Shown piece by piece: positions 16,703 to 26,783 of a stretch of 64,000 nt of DNA (the first letter of the stretch is position 1; the number at the start of each line of letters is the position of its first letter). The stretch spans positions 61,819 to 125,818 of the forward strand of contig VBAT01000010.1 in assembly GCA_005884665.1 (NCBI GenBank), written 5' to 3'. A program made the position numbers and the translations under genes. The DNA is from Bacteroidota bacterium. Lineage in GTDB: Bacteria > Bacteroidota > Bacteroidia > Chitinophagales > Chitinophagaceae. The notes under the pieces are model-generated. The model was given only the letters and a program-made list of their open reading frames with translations. It was not told the DNA's origin and ran no database searches.

Positions 16703-19495
16703 ATGTTTTTTAAGGGAGTAAAATTTTTCTTTATTGCTGCAGGATTGCTGTCGGTGAATATCATTTCATCACAAGAGTTAAAACTGTGGTATACTAAACC
16801 CGCGGAAAAATGGACAGATGCATTACCTCTTGGCAATGGCAGGATCGGGGCCATGATCTTTGGTGGGGTGGAGAAAGACAGGATACAGTTCAATGAAGAA
16901 ACATTGTGGACAGGAAGTCCACGGGATTATAACAGGACAGGAGCTTACAAATATTTAGACACCATTCGCCAGTTACTTTTCCAGGGTAAACAGAAGGAGG
17001 CCGAGGCATTGGCGGAAAAAGAATTCATGGGTTTGAAATCAGATGACGGGAAAAGGGATACTTGGGTTAAAAGGATATTGCAAAGTAAAAATGAAGCGGC
17101 CGAAAATTTTAATGATAGCCGGTGGAAGACAATGACTGTTCCTTCGTGGGATGGCTGGGAAGCAGTCGGATTTGAAGGATTGGATGGAGCAGTGTGGCTG
17201 CGAAAGGATTTTGAAATACCTGCATCATGGCTCGGGAAGGATATCCTAGTTGACTTAAATCGGATCCGTGATCGAGACCTGACCTATGTAAATGGAAAAT
17301 TGATTGGCACCCAGGAAAACAATGAACCACGGAAATATATTATACCCAAACAGCTGCTGCACGCAGGCAAAAATAGCATTGCTATACAGGTATTGAACTA
17401 TACAGACAAAGGCGGCATCACCGGCTATAAGGATACTACCCGACATATAGGTATTTATCCGACGGGTGATGAAGCATCAAAGATTTCGCTGAATGGAGAA
17501 TGGAAATATTTTATACAGGACGATAACCCTCCCGCAGTAGGAACTTACCAGGCGAGTTACCAGCCCTTTGGTGACCTGTGGCTGGATTTTAAACATGCTG
17601 CCGCGGCAATGAACTACAGGAGAGAACTGGATCTGCGAACTGCCGTTGCAACTACTTCCTATTCGGTAAATGGAGTGAATTTCAAAAGAGAATACCTGGT
17701 TAGTCAACCCGCCCAGGTAATGGCCATAGATATTTCCGCTTCGCAAAGCGCAAGCATCAATCTTGATATTTCGCTGACCAGTCCTCACAAAGAGAATATG
17801 GTGGAGGTGAACGGCAAGACATTAATTGTTCTTCATGTCGCCGTCACTGGTTCTGCCGGGCGCGGAGCATTAAAAGGTTTGAGCACAGTACGGGTGGTAA
17901 CCAAGAGCGGCAAAATAGTCGTCAATCAAAATAAGATCGGCATTACCGGCGCAGACGAAGTAAGCCTTTATTTAACGGCAGAAACCAACTATTTGAATTA
18001 TCATGATGTTTCAAGGGAACTAAGTGGCGCCTTTCCTTATTTTGACAACGAATACGGCAAAATTAAAGCGGCGCATATAAAAGAGTACCAGCAGTATTTC
18101 AATACTTATTCCATTAACCTGGGAAAAAGTGCAAATGAGTCGCTGCCCACCGATGAGCGCCTACAAAAATTTGCTACTTCTAATGATCCTTCCTTTGTCG
18201 CTCTATACCAGCAATACGACCGATATCTATTGATCAGTGCCTCAAGACCAGGAACAAGACCAGCGAACCTCCAGGGAATCTGGAATGATCTCCTCAATCC
18301 TCCATGGGGAAGCAAGTACACTACCAATATTAATCTTGAAATGAATTACTGGCCAGCGGAATTGCTCAATCTTTCCCCGATGCATGAGCCGTTATTTGAC
18401 ATGATCACTGAATTATCACATACAGGGCGAGAAACCGCCAGGGAATATTACAATGCTCCGGGTTGGGTATTGCATCATAACACGGACCTGTGGAGAGGCA
18501 CTGCGCCCATCAATGCATCCAATCACGGGATATGGGTGACTGGCGGAGCCTGGCTATGTCAACATCTATGGGAACATTACCTGTTTACCCAGGATGAATT
18601 CTTTTTAAAGACCACGGCATACCCAATTATGAAACAGGCGGCGCTTTTCTTTAATTCATACCTGGTAAAAGATCCCAAAACCGGTTGGTTGATCAGCACA
18701 CCTTCCAATTCGCCTGAGCAGGGCGGTTTGGTAGCAGGTCCTTCAATGGATCACCAGATAATAAGAAGCCTGTTTAAAAATGTAATTGCAGCAAGTGAAT
18801 TATTAAATGTTGACAAAGGCTTACGGGAAACGCTAAAAGTCAGGTATGCAAAAATTGCTTCCAATCAAATTGGTAAGTATGGGCAGTTGCAGGAATGGAT
18901 GCAGGATGTAGATGATACAACGAATATGCACCGGCATATATCTCATTTATGGGCAGTGCATCCCGGCAACGAGATCAACTGGGATGATGCACCCGAGTTG
19001 ATGAAAGCAGCTCGGCAATCATTGATTTACCGGGGAGATGCAGCCACCGGTTGGAGCCTCGGATGGAAGATAAATTGCTGGGCACGGTTCAAGGATGGTG
19101 ATCACGCATTCCGGTTGATTCAAATGTTGCTGAGTCCTACAAAAAATGCAGCTGGTAGTTATAACAACCTTTTTGATGCTCATCCGCCTTTCCAGATCGA
19201 TGGGAATTTTGGAAGCGCCGCAGGCATCGGGGAAATGTTGTTGCAAAGCCATACAAAATACATCGACATTTTGCCTGCATTGCCATCTGCGTTGCCCGAA
19301 GGCGATGTAAAAGGTATTTGTGCACGAGGAGGTTTTGTGTTGGATATAAAATGGAACGATGGACAATTGCAGGAATTAACAGTTCGCTCCAAGGCAGGCA
19401 AGGAATTACTCTTGCGTTATAACAATAACATCGTAAGGGTTTATACAATTAAAAACGGTGTCTATCATTTTGATGGTTCGCTCAAACAGAAATAA
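16703..19495 (+). CDS. GH95 alpha-L-fucosidase/alpha-L-galactosidase with inserted beta-sandwich
   Basis: 930 residues with signal peptide (KFFFIAAGLLSVNIISSQ). GH95 signatures are complete: LPLGNGRIGAMIFGG in the N-terminal beta domain, TNINLEMNYWPAELLNL (Asn542/Asn544), SNSPEQ (Glu672) and FQIDGNFG (Asp833), which match the AfcA catalytic Asn/Glu/Asp set. About 160 extra residues (roughly 122-282) interrupt the N-terminal domain and resemble a GH2-type sugar-binding jelly roll (WLRKDFEIP, LTYVNGKLIG). GH95 contains alpha-1,2-L-fucosidases and alpha-L-galactosidases; the latter removes terminal L-galactose from RG-II chain A. Which applies here cannot be read from the sequence. Confidence 0.9.
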   Translation: MFFKGVKFFFIAAGLLSVNIISSQELKLWYTKPAEKWTDALPLGNGRIGAMIFGGVEKDRIQFNEETLWTGSPRDYNRTGAYKYLDTIRQLLFQGKQKEAEALAEKEFMGLKSDDGKRDTWVKRILQSKNEAAENFNDSRWKTMTVPSWDGWEAVGFEGLDGAVWLRKDFEIPASWLGKDILVDLNRIRDRDLTYVNGKLIGTQENNEPRKYIIPKQLLHAGKNSIAIQVLNYTDKGGITGYKDTTRHIGIYPTGDEASKISLNGEWKYFIQDDNPPAVGTYQASYQPFGDLWLDFKHAAAAMNYRRELDLRTAVATTSYSVNGVNFKREYLVSQPAQVMAIDISASQSASINLDISLTSPHKENMVEVNGKTLIVLHVAVTGSAGRGALKGLSTVRVVTKSGKIVVNQNKIGITGADEVSLYLTAETNYLNYHDVSRELSGAFPYFDNEYGKIKAAHIKEYQQYFNTYSINLGKSANESLPTDERLQKFATSNDPSFVALYQQYDRYLLISASRPGTRPANLQGIWNDLLNPPWGSKYTTNINLEMNYWPAELLNLSPMHEPLFDMITELSHTGRETAREYYNAPGWVLHHNTDLWRGTAPINASNHGIWVTGGAWLCQHLWEHYLFTQDEFFLKTTAYPIMKQAALFFNSYLVKDPKTGWLISTPSNSPEQGGLVAGPSMDHQIIRSLFKNVIAASELLNVDKGLRETLKVRYAKIASNQIGKYGQLQEWMQDVDDTTNMHRHISHLWAVHPGNEINWDDAPELMKAARQSLIYRGDAATGWSLGWKINCWARFKDGDHAFRLIQMLLSPTKNAAGSYNNLFDAHPPFQIDGNFGSAAGIGEMLLQSHTKYIDILPALPSALPEGDVKGICARGGFVLDIKWNDGQLQELTVRSKAGKELLLRYNNNIVRVYTIKNGVYHFDGSLKQK

Positions 19496-19498
19496 GGT

Positions 19499-19585
19499 CT
19501 CACGCAATCCCGCCAATGGGCGGAACAAAACAGCAACGAAGTTTTCTAAAATGAATCACGTTGCGTCGTTGCGTCGTTGCGTGAG
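19499..19585. repeat. Inverted repeat with GTTGCGTC tandem units overlapping a signal-peptide region
   Basis: Arms CTCACGCAA (19499-19507) and TTGCGTGAG (19577-19585) flank an interval that includes three tandem 8-base units of the GTTGCGT(C/G) type (19560-19583). The right half lies within codons 4-12 of the following GH2 gene. The composition is that of a dispersed intergenic repeat. Confidence 0.75.
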
Positions 19586-22500
19586 CGTTTTTCTATTTTG
19601 TTTTTTTTCATTTAATTCATTTTCACAGCGGCAGGACATCTCTCTAAACAATGATTGGCTAACCTCTTTGAATGCAACCAATAACTGGAAAAAAGTAAAT
19701 ATCCCTCACAACTGGGATGACTATTATGGATACAGGAGATTGGTTCATGGCAATCTTCATGGGAATGTTACGTATAAAAAGAACTTTAGCATTAAGCAGG
19801 CTGAAGAGGGAAAACGTTTTTTCTTATTTTTTGAAGGCGTTGGCTCTTATGCTACCGTTTATCTAAATGATAACCTGGTCGGTAGCCATGCAGGCGGCAG
19901 AACTACCTTTACATTGGATATTACGGAGGCTATAAAAACAGATGGCTCACAAAATAGCCTGCTGGTCAAAGTAGGCCATCCTTCCAACATACAGGATCTT
20001 CCCTGGGTTTGCGGCGGCTGCAGTGATGAAAGAGGTTTTTCTGAAGGATCACAGCCGATGGGCATCTTTCGACCCGTTCATCTCATTGTTACAAACGATA
20101 CTTACATCGAACCTTTCGGTGTACATGCCTGGGCAGATATAAACAATGGCAAAGCAACTTTATTCATCCACACAACTGTCATCAGGAAGTACGCTAATGA
20201 AGTAAAGGAAGTTATGATCCTTCACAAACTGGTCGACAGGAACGGCAAAATAATAAAAACGGGTTCAGACAAAAAAATAATGGATCCCGGGGTTTCAATT
20301 TTCCAAAACCAGCTTGAAATGCCTGTAAATAACCCGGTTCTTTGGTCGATTGAAAACCCCTATTTATATAAAATTATTACCACGATCAAAGAAAATAACA
20401 AGGTTGTCGATGAAGTGAAGACAGATTTTGGCTTTCGTACCATTGAATGGAAGACCGCGACTAATCAATTTCTCTTGAATGGGAAGCCTGTGTTCATTAA
20501 TGGTATCGCTGAATACGAACACTTATTGGGTCAAAGTCATGCTTTCAGCAAGGAACAGATCAGCTCGAGGATGAAATGGGTAAAAGCAGCAGGTTTTAAT
20601 GCTTTCAGGGAAGCACATCAACCCCATAATTTATTGTATACTCAGCTCTGTGATAAAACGGGCTTGCTGTTATGGTCACAGTTTTCGGCGCATATCTGGT
20701 ATGACACGCCGGAGTTTCGGAAAAATTTCCTGCAGTTATTAATAGAATGGGTCAGGGAAAGGAGAAATGATCCAGCCGTTATTTTGTGGGGTTTACAAAA
20801 TGAAAGTAAGCTGCCCGAGGATTTTGCCAAACAATGTACGGAATTGATCCGTTCCCTGGATCCAACTGCTTCGTCGCAACGATTAATCACTACCTGTAAT
20901 GGCGGCAGTGGTACTGACTGGGATGTTCCGCAAAACTGGACCGGCACCTATGGCGGCGATCCGAATACATATGCAAGCGACATAAAAAAACAGGTATTGA
21001 TTGGAGAATACGGAGCCTGGCGAACGATCGACCTGCATACAGAAGGAGGATTTGTTCAGAATGGAGCCGTCAGTGAAGACCGGATGACCCAATTAATGGA
21101 ACAAAAGATAAGACTGGCGGAATCGGTTAAGGATAGTTGCGCCGGCCAGTTCTTTTGGTTACTGACCTCGCATGATAATCCCGGCCGGGTGCAGGGAGGT
21201 GAAGGACTAAGAGAGCTGGACAGGATCGGTCCTGTGAATTATAAAGGTCTATTAACCGCGTGGGAGGAACCAACCGATGCGTTTTACATGTTTCGATCCA
21301 ACTATGCGCCGAAAGACAAGGAGCCAATGGTATATATCGTTTCGCATACATGGCCCAATCGCTGGATGAGACCGGGTATCAAAGACAGTATCATTGTATA
21401 TTCGAATTGCGATGAAGTAGAGCTATTTAATGATATTGATAACGCGTCGTTGGGGAAACAAAAACGAAAGGGTATAGGCAGCCATTTTCAATGGAATAAA
21501 GTAAATATCCGGTATAACGTGCTGTATGCTGTTGGCTATATTAATGGAAAGATAAAAGCCCGGGATACAATTGTATTAAATCATTTACCACCGGCACCTG
21601 CTTTCAATAAATTATTCAAGGCGTCCCGCCCAATTTTAAAGCCACAACCGAATTATACGTATGTCTATCGTGTCAACTGCGGCGGCGCTGAATACATAGA
21701 TGGAAACGGGAATAGATGGTCGGCTGATAATGGGTTTTCAAAATCATGGGCAAATCAGTTCCCGGAAATACCCAGTCAATTCGCAAGCCAACGAAGAGTA
21801 TTTGACCCTATCAAAGGAACAAAAGACTGGAAACTGTTCCAGGATTTTCGTTATGGAAAAGATAAGCTTCAATATGATTTCAACCTGCCGAATGGCGACT
21901 ACATGGTCGAACTTTATTTTATTGAGCCCTGGCTTGGAATTGGAGGAAGTATGAATGCGAAAGGCATGCGCCTGTTTGATATAGCTATAAATGGGAAAAC
22001 AGTGTTGAATGACCTGGATATCTGGAATGAGGCGGGGACAAATACCGCATTAAAAAAAATAGTGAAAACGAAGATTACAGGAGGCAAAATGGTTATTTCA
22101 TTTCCTGAAAGCAAAGCAGGACAAGCCATGATATCTGCGATTGCGATAGCTCATTTGAACAAGAACACCGGACTTATCATTGACAAAGAGTTGATACCCG
22201 ATCTTACGACACAGGCTAATGGGTATGAGCTTAAGTCCTGGCTGGATATAGGAGATAAACAGTATGTCGATGAGAATATTCTTTTTAATTCACTTCCTTC
22301 AAATTTATATGGCGCTGACTGGTTTTCTTTTACGAGCAGATCTATCCCCGGAAAGATCAACTTCAGGACCGAAAAGACTATAAATGTTTTTATAGGTTGT
22401 TTAAAAAACAAAGGGAAAATACCGGCAGTAAATGATTTTGAGAATACAGGAACAGAAATTATTACAGATGAAAATGGAGGGACTATTTATACGGTTTATA

Positions 22501-22991
22501 GAAAATTATTTGGAAAAAATAAAGATATCATTCTAGACGTTTCACCCGGTTGCATAGTCATAATTCAGCCGGCAAATAATATGCAACCGGCTTACGATCT
22601 AAAACCGGTAACAGGCTACAGGACTAATGTAGCTATGTTTTCAGCAGGAGTACAAAAGGAGATGTTTAATACAAGAGAATGCGTTGTAATACACACAAAC
22701 GACACCGTCAACCTTCAATGGCCAATACAAACCGGTGTTGCAGACATGTACTCTGTTACCGTTAAATATTATTACCCGGGAGAAAAAGAAGTAAATGCAA
22801 TTTTGCAGCTTATTGGGGCAGGTAATACCATGATGCTGGAAGAACCCGTTTCCTTTAAATTTACACGCGAAGGTAAATGGAACCAGTTTACGATCACTAC
22901 GAGTAGTATGATCAATGCGGGTAATTATATTGTAAAACTGAGAATGAAAGATGCAAAGGATTTGGTTGTTTCCGGAATTGATATACAATAA
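19551..22991 (+). CDS. GH2 glycoside hydrolase with malectin-like domain
   Basis: 1146 residues from the ATG at 19551; the longer frame from 19458 overlaps GH95 and lacks a signal peptide. The leader is MNHVASLRRCVSVFLFCFFS. Domain order is a GH2 N-terminal jelly roll (NVTYKKNFSI, GVGSYATVYLND), an Ig-like domain, a TIM barrel with acid/base Glu418 (WGLQNESK) and nucleophile Glu486 (IGEYGAW), a beta domain, a malectin-like carbohydrate-binding module (VYRVNCGGAEYIDGNG onward) and a further C-terminal beta region. Family specificities include beta-galactosidase, beta-glucuronidase and beta-mannosidase; the exact one is unknown. Periplasmic or surface exposed. Confidence 0.88.
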   Translation: MNHVASLRRCVSVFLFCFFSFNSFSQRQDISLNNDWLTSLNATNNWKKVNIPHNWDDYYGYRRLVHGNLHGNVTYKKNFSIKQAEEGKRFFLFFEGVGSYATVYLNDNLVGSHAGGRTTFTLDITEAIKTDGSQNSLLVKVGHPSNIQDLPWVCGGCSDERGFSEGSQPMGIFRPVHLIVTNDTYIEPFGVHAWADINNGKATLFIHTTVIRKYANEVKEVMILHKLVDRNGKIIKTGSDKKIMDPGVSIFQNQLEMPVNNPVLWSIENPYLYKIITTIKENNKVVDEVKTDFGFRTIEWKTATNQFLLNGKPVFINGIAEYEHLLGQSHAFSKEQISSRMKWVKAAGFNAFREAHQPHNLLYTQLCDKTGLLLWSQFSAHIWYDTPEFRKNFLQLLIEWVRERRNDPAVILWGLQNESKLPEDFAKQCTELIRSLDPTASSQRLITTCNGGSGTDWDVPQNWTGTYGGDPNTYASDIKKQVLIGEYGAWRTIDLHTEGGFVQNGAVSEDRMTQLMEQKIRLAESVKDSCAGQFFWLLTSHDNPGRVQGGEGLRELDRIGPVNYKGLLTAWEEPTDAFYMFRSNYAPKDKEPMVYIVSHTWPNRWMRPGIKDSIIVYSNCDEVELFNDIDNASLGKQKRKGIGSHFQWNKVNIRYNVLYAVGYINGKIKARDTIVLNHLPPAPAFNKLFKASRPILKPQPNYTYVYRVNCGGAEYIDGNGNRWSADNGFSKSWANQFPEIPSQFASQRRVFDPIKGTKDWKLFQDFRYGKDKLQYDFNLPNGDYMVELYFIEPWLGIGGSMNAKGMRLFDIAINGKTVLNDLDIWNEAGTNTALKKIVKTKITGGKMVISFPESKAGQAMISAIAIAHLNKNTGLIIDKELIPDLTTQANGYELKSWLDIGDKQYVDENILFNSLPSNLYGADWFSFTSRSIPGKINFRTEKTINVFIGCLKNKGKIPAVNDFENTGTEIITDENGGTIYTVYRKLFGKNKDIILDVSPGCIVIIQPANNMQPAYDLKPVTGYRTNVAMFSAGVQKEMFNTRECVVIHTNDTVNLQWPIQTGVADMYSVTVKYYYPGEKEVNAILQLIGAGNTMMLEEPVSFKFTREGKWNQFTITTSSMINAGNYIVKLRMKDAKDLVVSGIDIQ

Positions 22992-23013
22992 GAACTTTTT
23001 ATAGAGATATAGT

Positions 23014-25761
23014 ATGAGCAGACTGCTTGGATTTTTGATTGCTATCGTTCACATGATACCGGCCACTGGTCAAAACTTAGCCGTCGTAAACCCGAGATGT
23101 GAATACAGGCAGGACCCAATTGGCGTTGACGAAAGAAAGCCAAGACTTAGTTGGGAACTCAAATCCAGTCAGCAAAATGTATTGCAGACTGCCTATCGTG
23201 TTTTGGTGGCTGATGACCCTTCTTTTTTGCAAAAAAATCTGGGCAACGTCTGGGATTCAAAAAAGGTTCTTTCCCAGGCATCTATCCAGGTTGAATATGG
23301 GGGCAAAGCGCTACAATCAACAAAGAAATATCACTGGAAGGTAATGGTCTGGGATAATAAAGGCAATGTATCGGCATGGTGTAATAGCGCTTCCTGGCAG
23401 ATGGGTTTGGTTACCCAGGCGGATTGGAAAGAGGCAAAATGGATCGAATACGGGAAAATGGACGATTCATTGATAATAGCGCCGCATATTCACCTGAATG
23501 GGAAAAGATCCTGGGGTCCAAGAAGAAATGAATTGCCACTGATGCGCAAAGATTTTACGATTAGTAAAAAGATAAAAAGGGCTACCGCTTTTGTATGCGG
23601 TCTTGGCCAGTTTGAAATGAGCCTGAACGGAAAAAAAGTTGGGGATCATTTCCTGGACCCGGGCTGGACAAACTACAGCAGGCAGGCCCTGTATGTAACA
23701 TTTGATATAACCGATCAAATAAAAACAGGAGAAAATGCAGTCGGGGTAATGTTGGGCAATGGGTTTTATTATATTCCCAGTCAACGATACCGGAAAATGA
23801 CCGGAGCTTATGGATTACCTAAATTGATCATGAGAATCGCAATAGAGTATACTGATGGAACAACTGAAGATATTGTCAGTGATAAAAACTGGCAAACATT
23901 CTCATCTCCCATCATTTTCAGCAGCATCTATGGTGGTGAAGACTACGATGCCACCCGGGAACTGCAGGGATGGAATGAACCTGGGTTTTTAAGAGACGGG
24001 CTTGACTGGTTTGATGTAGTTGTTACCGATGGACCTAAAAAACTTGAATCGCAGATGGCTGAACCAATAAAAGTAATGGAAAGATTTTTGCCAAAGAGGA
24101 TGAGACAACTAAACAAAAGCACTTCTGTTTATGATTTGGCGCAAAACTTTTCAGGTATTCCATTTATCACAGTAGATGGTAATAAAGGCGATACGGTAAG
24201 GATCACACCTGCGGAACTAATTAATGAAGATGGCAGCGCCAACCAGCGGGGTACCGGATCGCCATCTTATTTTACATATATCCTTAAAGGTGGCGCTGAT
24301 GAGAGCTGGCAACCCCGGTTCAGCTACTACGGTTTTCGCTACCTCCAGGTACAATGCATTTCCCCGGACAGTCTCGGGCCATTGCCTGAAATAAAAAGTA
24401 TTGAGGGCCTGCACATACGGAATTCAGCCACGGTTGTTGGATCTTTTACCTGTTCCAATGATCTTTTCAACAGGACAAACACACTTATTGACTGGGCAAT
24501 AAAAAGCAATTCGGTGAGCTTATTCACTGATTGTCCTCATCGCGAAAAACTTGGGTGGCTGGAACAAACTCACCTGATGGGTTCATCTGTTCAATACAAT
24601 TATGATATTGCCGGCCTGAACAGAAAGGTGATCAAGGACATGATGAATGCCCAGTATCCCAATGGTAAGATCCCCGAAATTGCTCCCGAGTTTACGCTTA
24701 TCCAGTCGCCTTTTGATGAATCACCGGAGTGGGGAAGCGCGGCCATTATACTGCCCTGGTATAATTATCAATGGTATGGCGACAGGCAAACATTATCGGA
24801 AGCCTATGCGATGATGAAGGGATACATCAATTACCTTCAAAGTAAATCGGTTGGTAATATCTTGTCATATGGATTGGGCGATTGGTTTGATATCGGGCCA
24901 GGCCGTTCAGGTTTTTCACAAATGACAAAAATGGGAGTGACCGCCACCGCGACTTATTATTATGACCTTACGATCATGGCCAAAGTGGCAAGATTGCTTA
25001 ATATGACTTCGGACATGAAGATGTTTGAGCAACGGGCAGCGGCGGTAAAAAAAGCATTCAATGATAAATTCTTTGACAAAGACAATTTGAAGTATGATTC
25101 TGCCAGTCAAACAGCCAATGCGATAGCGCTATATATGGATCTTGTTGAACCAAAATACAGGGGCGCTGTGGTAAACGCCCTGGTAAAAGATATTCGTGAC
25201 CGCAATAATGCGCTTACCGCCGGAGATATTGGTTATCGCTATGTGTTGAGGGCTCTTGAGGAAGCGGGCAGAAATGATGTGATCTTTGATATGAATAACC
25301 GCGATGATGTTCCGGGATATGGCTACCAAATGAAACATGGAGCTACTGCACTGACTGAATCCTGGCAGGCTTATCCTAATGTATCCAATAATCATTTGAT
25401 GCTGGGCCATTTGATGGAATGGTTTTATTCAGGACTGGCAGGCATCCGCTCTGCAAAAGACGCTGTGGCATTTAATAAGATTGAGATAGCGCCCGGAGCT
25501 CCAGGAGATGTATCAAATGCAAAAGCAACTTATCATTCGGTATATGGAGATATTGTGAGCGAATGGGAAAAGAACGCGGGCGAGTTTGAATTGGATGTCG
25601 AGATACCGCCAAACACAACAGCAACCGTGTATTTGCCTGCAACAAAAAACCAGGAAGTAACTGAGAACGGGAAGAAGGTTGTTGTAATATGGTTGAACGA
25701 TTCAGCAGTGGTAAAAATCGGTTCGGGAAAATACAGGTATAAAATAAAAAATGTAAAATGA
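23014..25761 (+). CDS. GH78 alpha-L-rhamnosidase, copy 1
   Basis: 915 residues with a short signal peptide (LLGFLIAIVHMIPATGQ). The N-terminal fibronectin-like domain opens with the usual NPRCEYRQDPIGVDERKPRLSW style, followed by beta-sandwich domains and the (alpha/alpha)6 catalytic domain. The catalytic motif is DCPHREKLGWLEQTHL, with Asp506 and Glu511; the GD pair that usually ends the motif (GWxGD) is replaced by EQ. This variant occurs in a recognisable GH78 subgroup and probably marks a distinct specificity. It removes terminal alpha-L-rhamnose. Its stop overlaps the next gene's start (ATGA). Confidence 0.92.
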   Translation: MSRLLGFLIAIVHMIPATGQNLAVVNPRCEYRQDPIGVDERKPRLSWELKSSQQNVLQTAYRVLVADDPSFLQKNLGNVWDSKKVLSQASIQVEYGGKALQSTKKYHWKVMVWDNKGNVSAWCNSASWQMGLVTQADWKEAKWIEYGKMDDSLIIAPHIHLNGKRSWGPRRNELPLMRKDFTISKKIKRATAFVCGLGQFEMSLNGKKVGDHFLDPGWTNYSRQALYVTFDITDQIKTGENAVGVMLGNGFYYIPSQRYRKMTGAYGLPKLIMRIAIEYTDGTTEDIVSDKNWQTFSSPIIFSSIYGGEDYDATRELQGWNEPGFLRDGLDWFDVVVTDGPKKLESQMAEPIKVMERFLPKRMRQLNKSTSVYDLAQNFSGIPFITVDGNKGDTVRITPAELINEDGSANQRGTGSPSYFTYILKGGADESWQPRFSYYGFRYLQVQCISPDSLGPLPEIKSIEGLHIRNSATVVGSFTCSNDLFNRTNTLIDWAIKSNSVSLFTDCPHREKLGWLEQTHLMGSSVQYNYDIAGLNRKVIKDMMNAQYPNGKIPEIAPEFTLIQSPFDESPEWGSAAIILPWYNYQWYGDRQTLSEAYAMMKGYINYLQSKSVGNILSYGLGDWFDIGPGRSGFSQMTKMGVTATATYYYDLTIMAKVARLLNMTSDMKMFEQRAAAVKKAFNDKFFDKDNLKYDSASQTANAIALYMDLVEPKYRGAVVNALVKDIRDRNNALTAGDIGYRYVLRALEEAGRNDVIFDMNNRDDVPGYGYQMKHGATALTESWQAYPNVSNNHLMLGHLMEWFYSGLAGIRSAKDAVAFNKIEIAPGAPGDVSNAKATYHSVYGDIVSEWEKNAGEFELDVEIPPNTTATVYLPATKNQEVTENGKKVVVIWLNDSAVVKIGSGKYRYKIKNVK

Positions 25762-26774
25762 AAGTTTTAGTGTGCCAGGAACCGGGCGTGTTTAGTTATG
25801 CTCAAAAAGAAAAACCCGCGCTTGAGGAAGATTACGCGATATTAAAGGTTCAGCGTGTCGGCATTTGTGGCACCGACCTTCATGCCTATGAGGGCACACA
25901 GCCATTTTTTAATTATCCGCGGATATTGGGACACGAGTTGGCGGCTGTCATTGAAGATATTGGCCCCAATAATAATTTTAAAAGAGGAGATGCCGTTTCA
26001 ATCATTCCTTATTTTAATTGCGGCACCTGCATTGCCTGTAGAAACGGTTTGGAAAATTGTTGTACAACTATCAATGTCTTCGGGGTGCATGTTGATGGAG
26101 GTATGTGCGAGTATATTTCTGTCCCGGCGAAATATTTGTTGAAGGCAAACGATATGTCATTTGACGAACTGGCATTGATAGAGCCATTGGCTATTGGTGC
26201 ACACAGTATCAGGAGAGCGAATGTGCGATCCGGGGAGTTTACGCTGGTGATCGGTGCCGGTCCAATTGGGCTGGGCGTGATGGAATTTGCACGTATTGCA
26301 GGGGCAAATGTTATCGCGATGGACATAAATGAGGGCCGCCTCAGTTTTTGCAGGGAAAAATTAAACATACCCAACCTGATCAACCCTGCCAAAGAGGATG
26401 TATTGCAGCGATTAAGAGAAATTACCGCTAACGATATGCCCGTCGTGGTAATTGATGCAACGGGCAACCTAAAAGCAATCAATTCAGCTTTTCATTACAT
26501 GGCGCATGGGGCTCGGTATGTGCTGGTCGGTTTGCAAAAGAATGAGATCACCTTTAGTCATCCGGAGTTTCACAAACGGGAAGCAACATTGATGAGCAGT
26601 CGTAACGCAACAAGGAAAGATTTTGAGCATGTGATGAATTGCATGCGCAACAAGCAGGTAAACCCTTCCAACTATATTACACACCGGGTAAGATTTGATG
26701 AAGTAAAAGATAATTTTAAAAGCTGGCTAAACCCGGCGACTGCGGTGATCAAAGCAATGGTCTCGCTTGACTAG
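25758..26774 (+). CDS. Zinc-dependent medium-chain alcohol dehydrogenase
   Basis: 338 residues, cytosolic. Catalytic zinc ligands are in VGICGTDLHAYEG (Cys) and LGHEL (His); the four structural-zinc Cys are in CGTCIACRNGLENCC; the nucleotide fold is marked by VIGAGPIGLGVMEFA. It resembles L-threonine/sorbitol dehydrogenase-like MDR enzymes, a group including L-galactonate 5-dehydrogenase and RspB. It overlaps the GH78 stop by four bases, an unusual cytosolic insertion among secreted glycosidases. This suggests it oxidises a monosaccharide or sugar acid released by them; L-galactonate or a 6-deoxy sugar acid are candidates. Confidence 0.88.
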   Translation: MKVLVCQEPGVFSYAQKEKPALEEDYAILKVQRVGICGTDLHAYEGTQPFFNYPRILGHELAAVIEDIGPNNNFKRGDAVSIIPYFNCGTCIACRNGLENCCTTINVFGVHVDGGMCEYISVPAKYLLKANDMSFDELALIEPLAIGAHSIRRANVRSGEFTLVIGAGPIGLGVMEFARIAGANVIAMDINEGRLSFCREKLNIPNLINPAKEDVLQRLREITANDMPVVVIDATGNLKAINSAFHYMAHGARYVLVGLQKNEITFSHPEFHKREATLMSSRNATRKDFEHVMNCMRNKQVNPSNYITHRVRFDEVKDNFKSWLNPATAVIKAMVSLD

Positions 26775-26783
26775 TTACCACTC

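Noticed and set aside
19458-19550. Longer GH2 start overlapping the end of GH95
   Set aside because: The extra 31 residues would precede and mask a good signal peptide; the ATG at 19551 is preferred.
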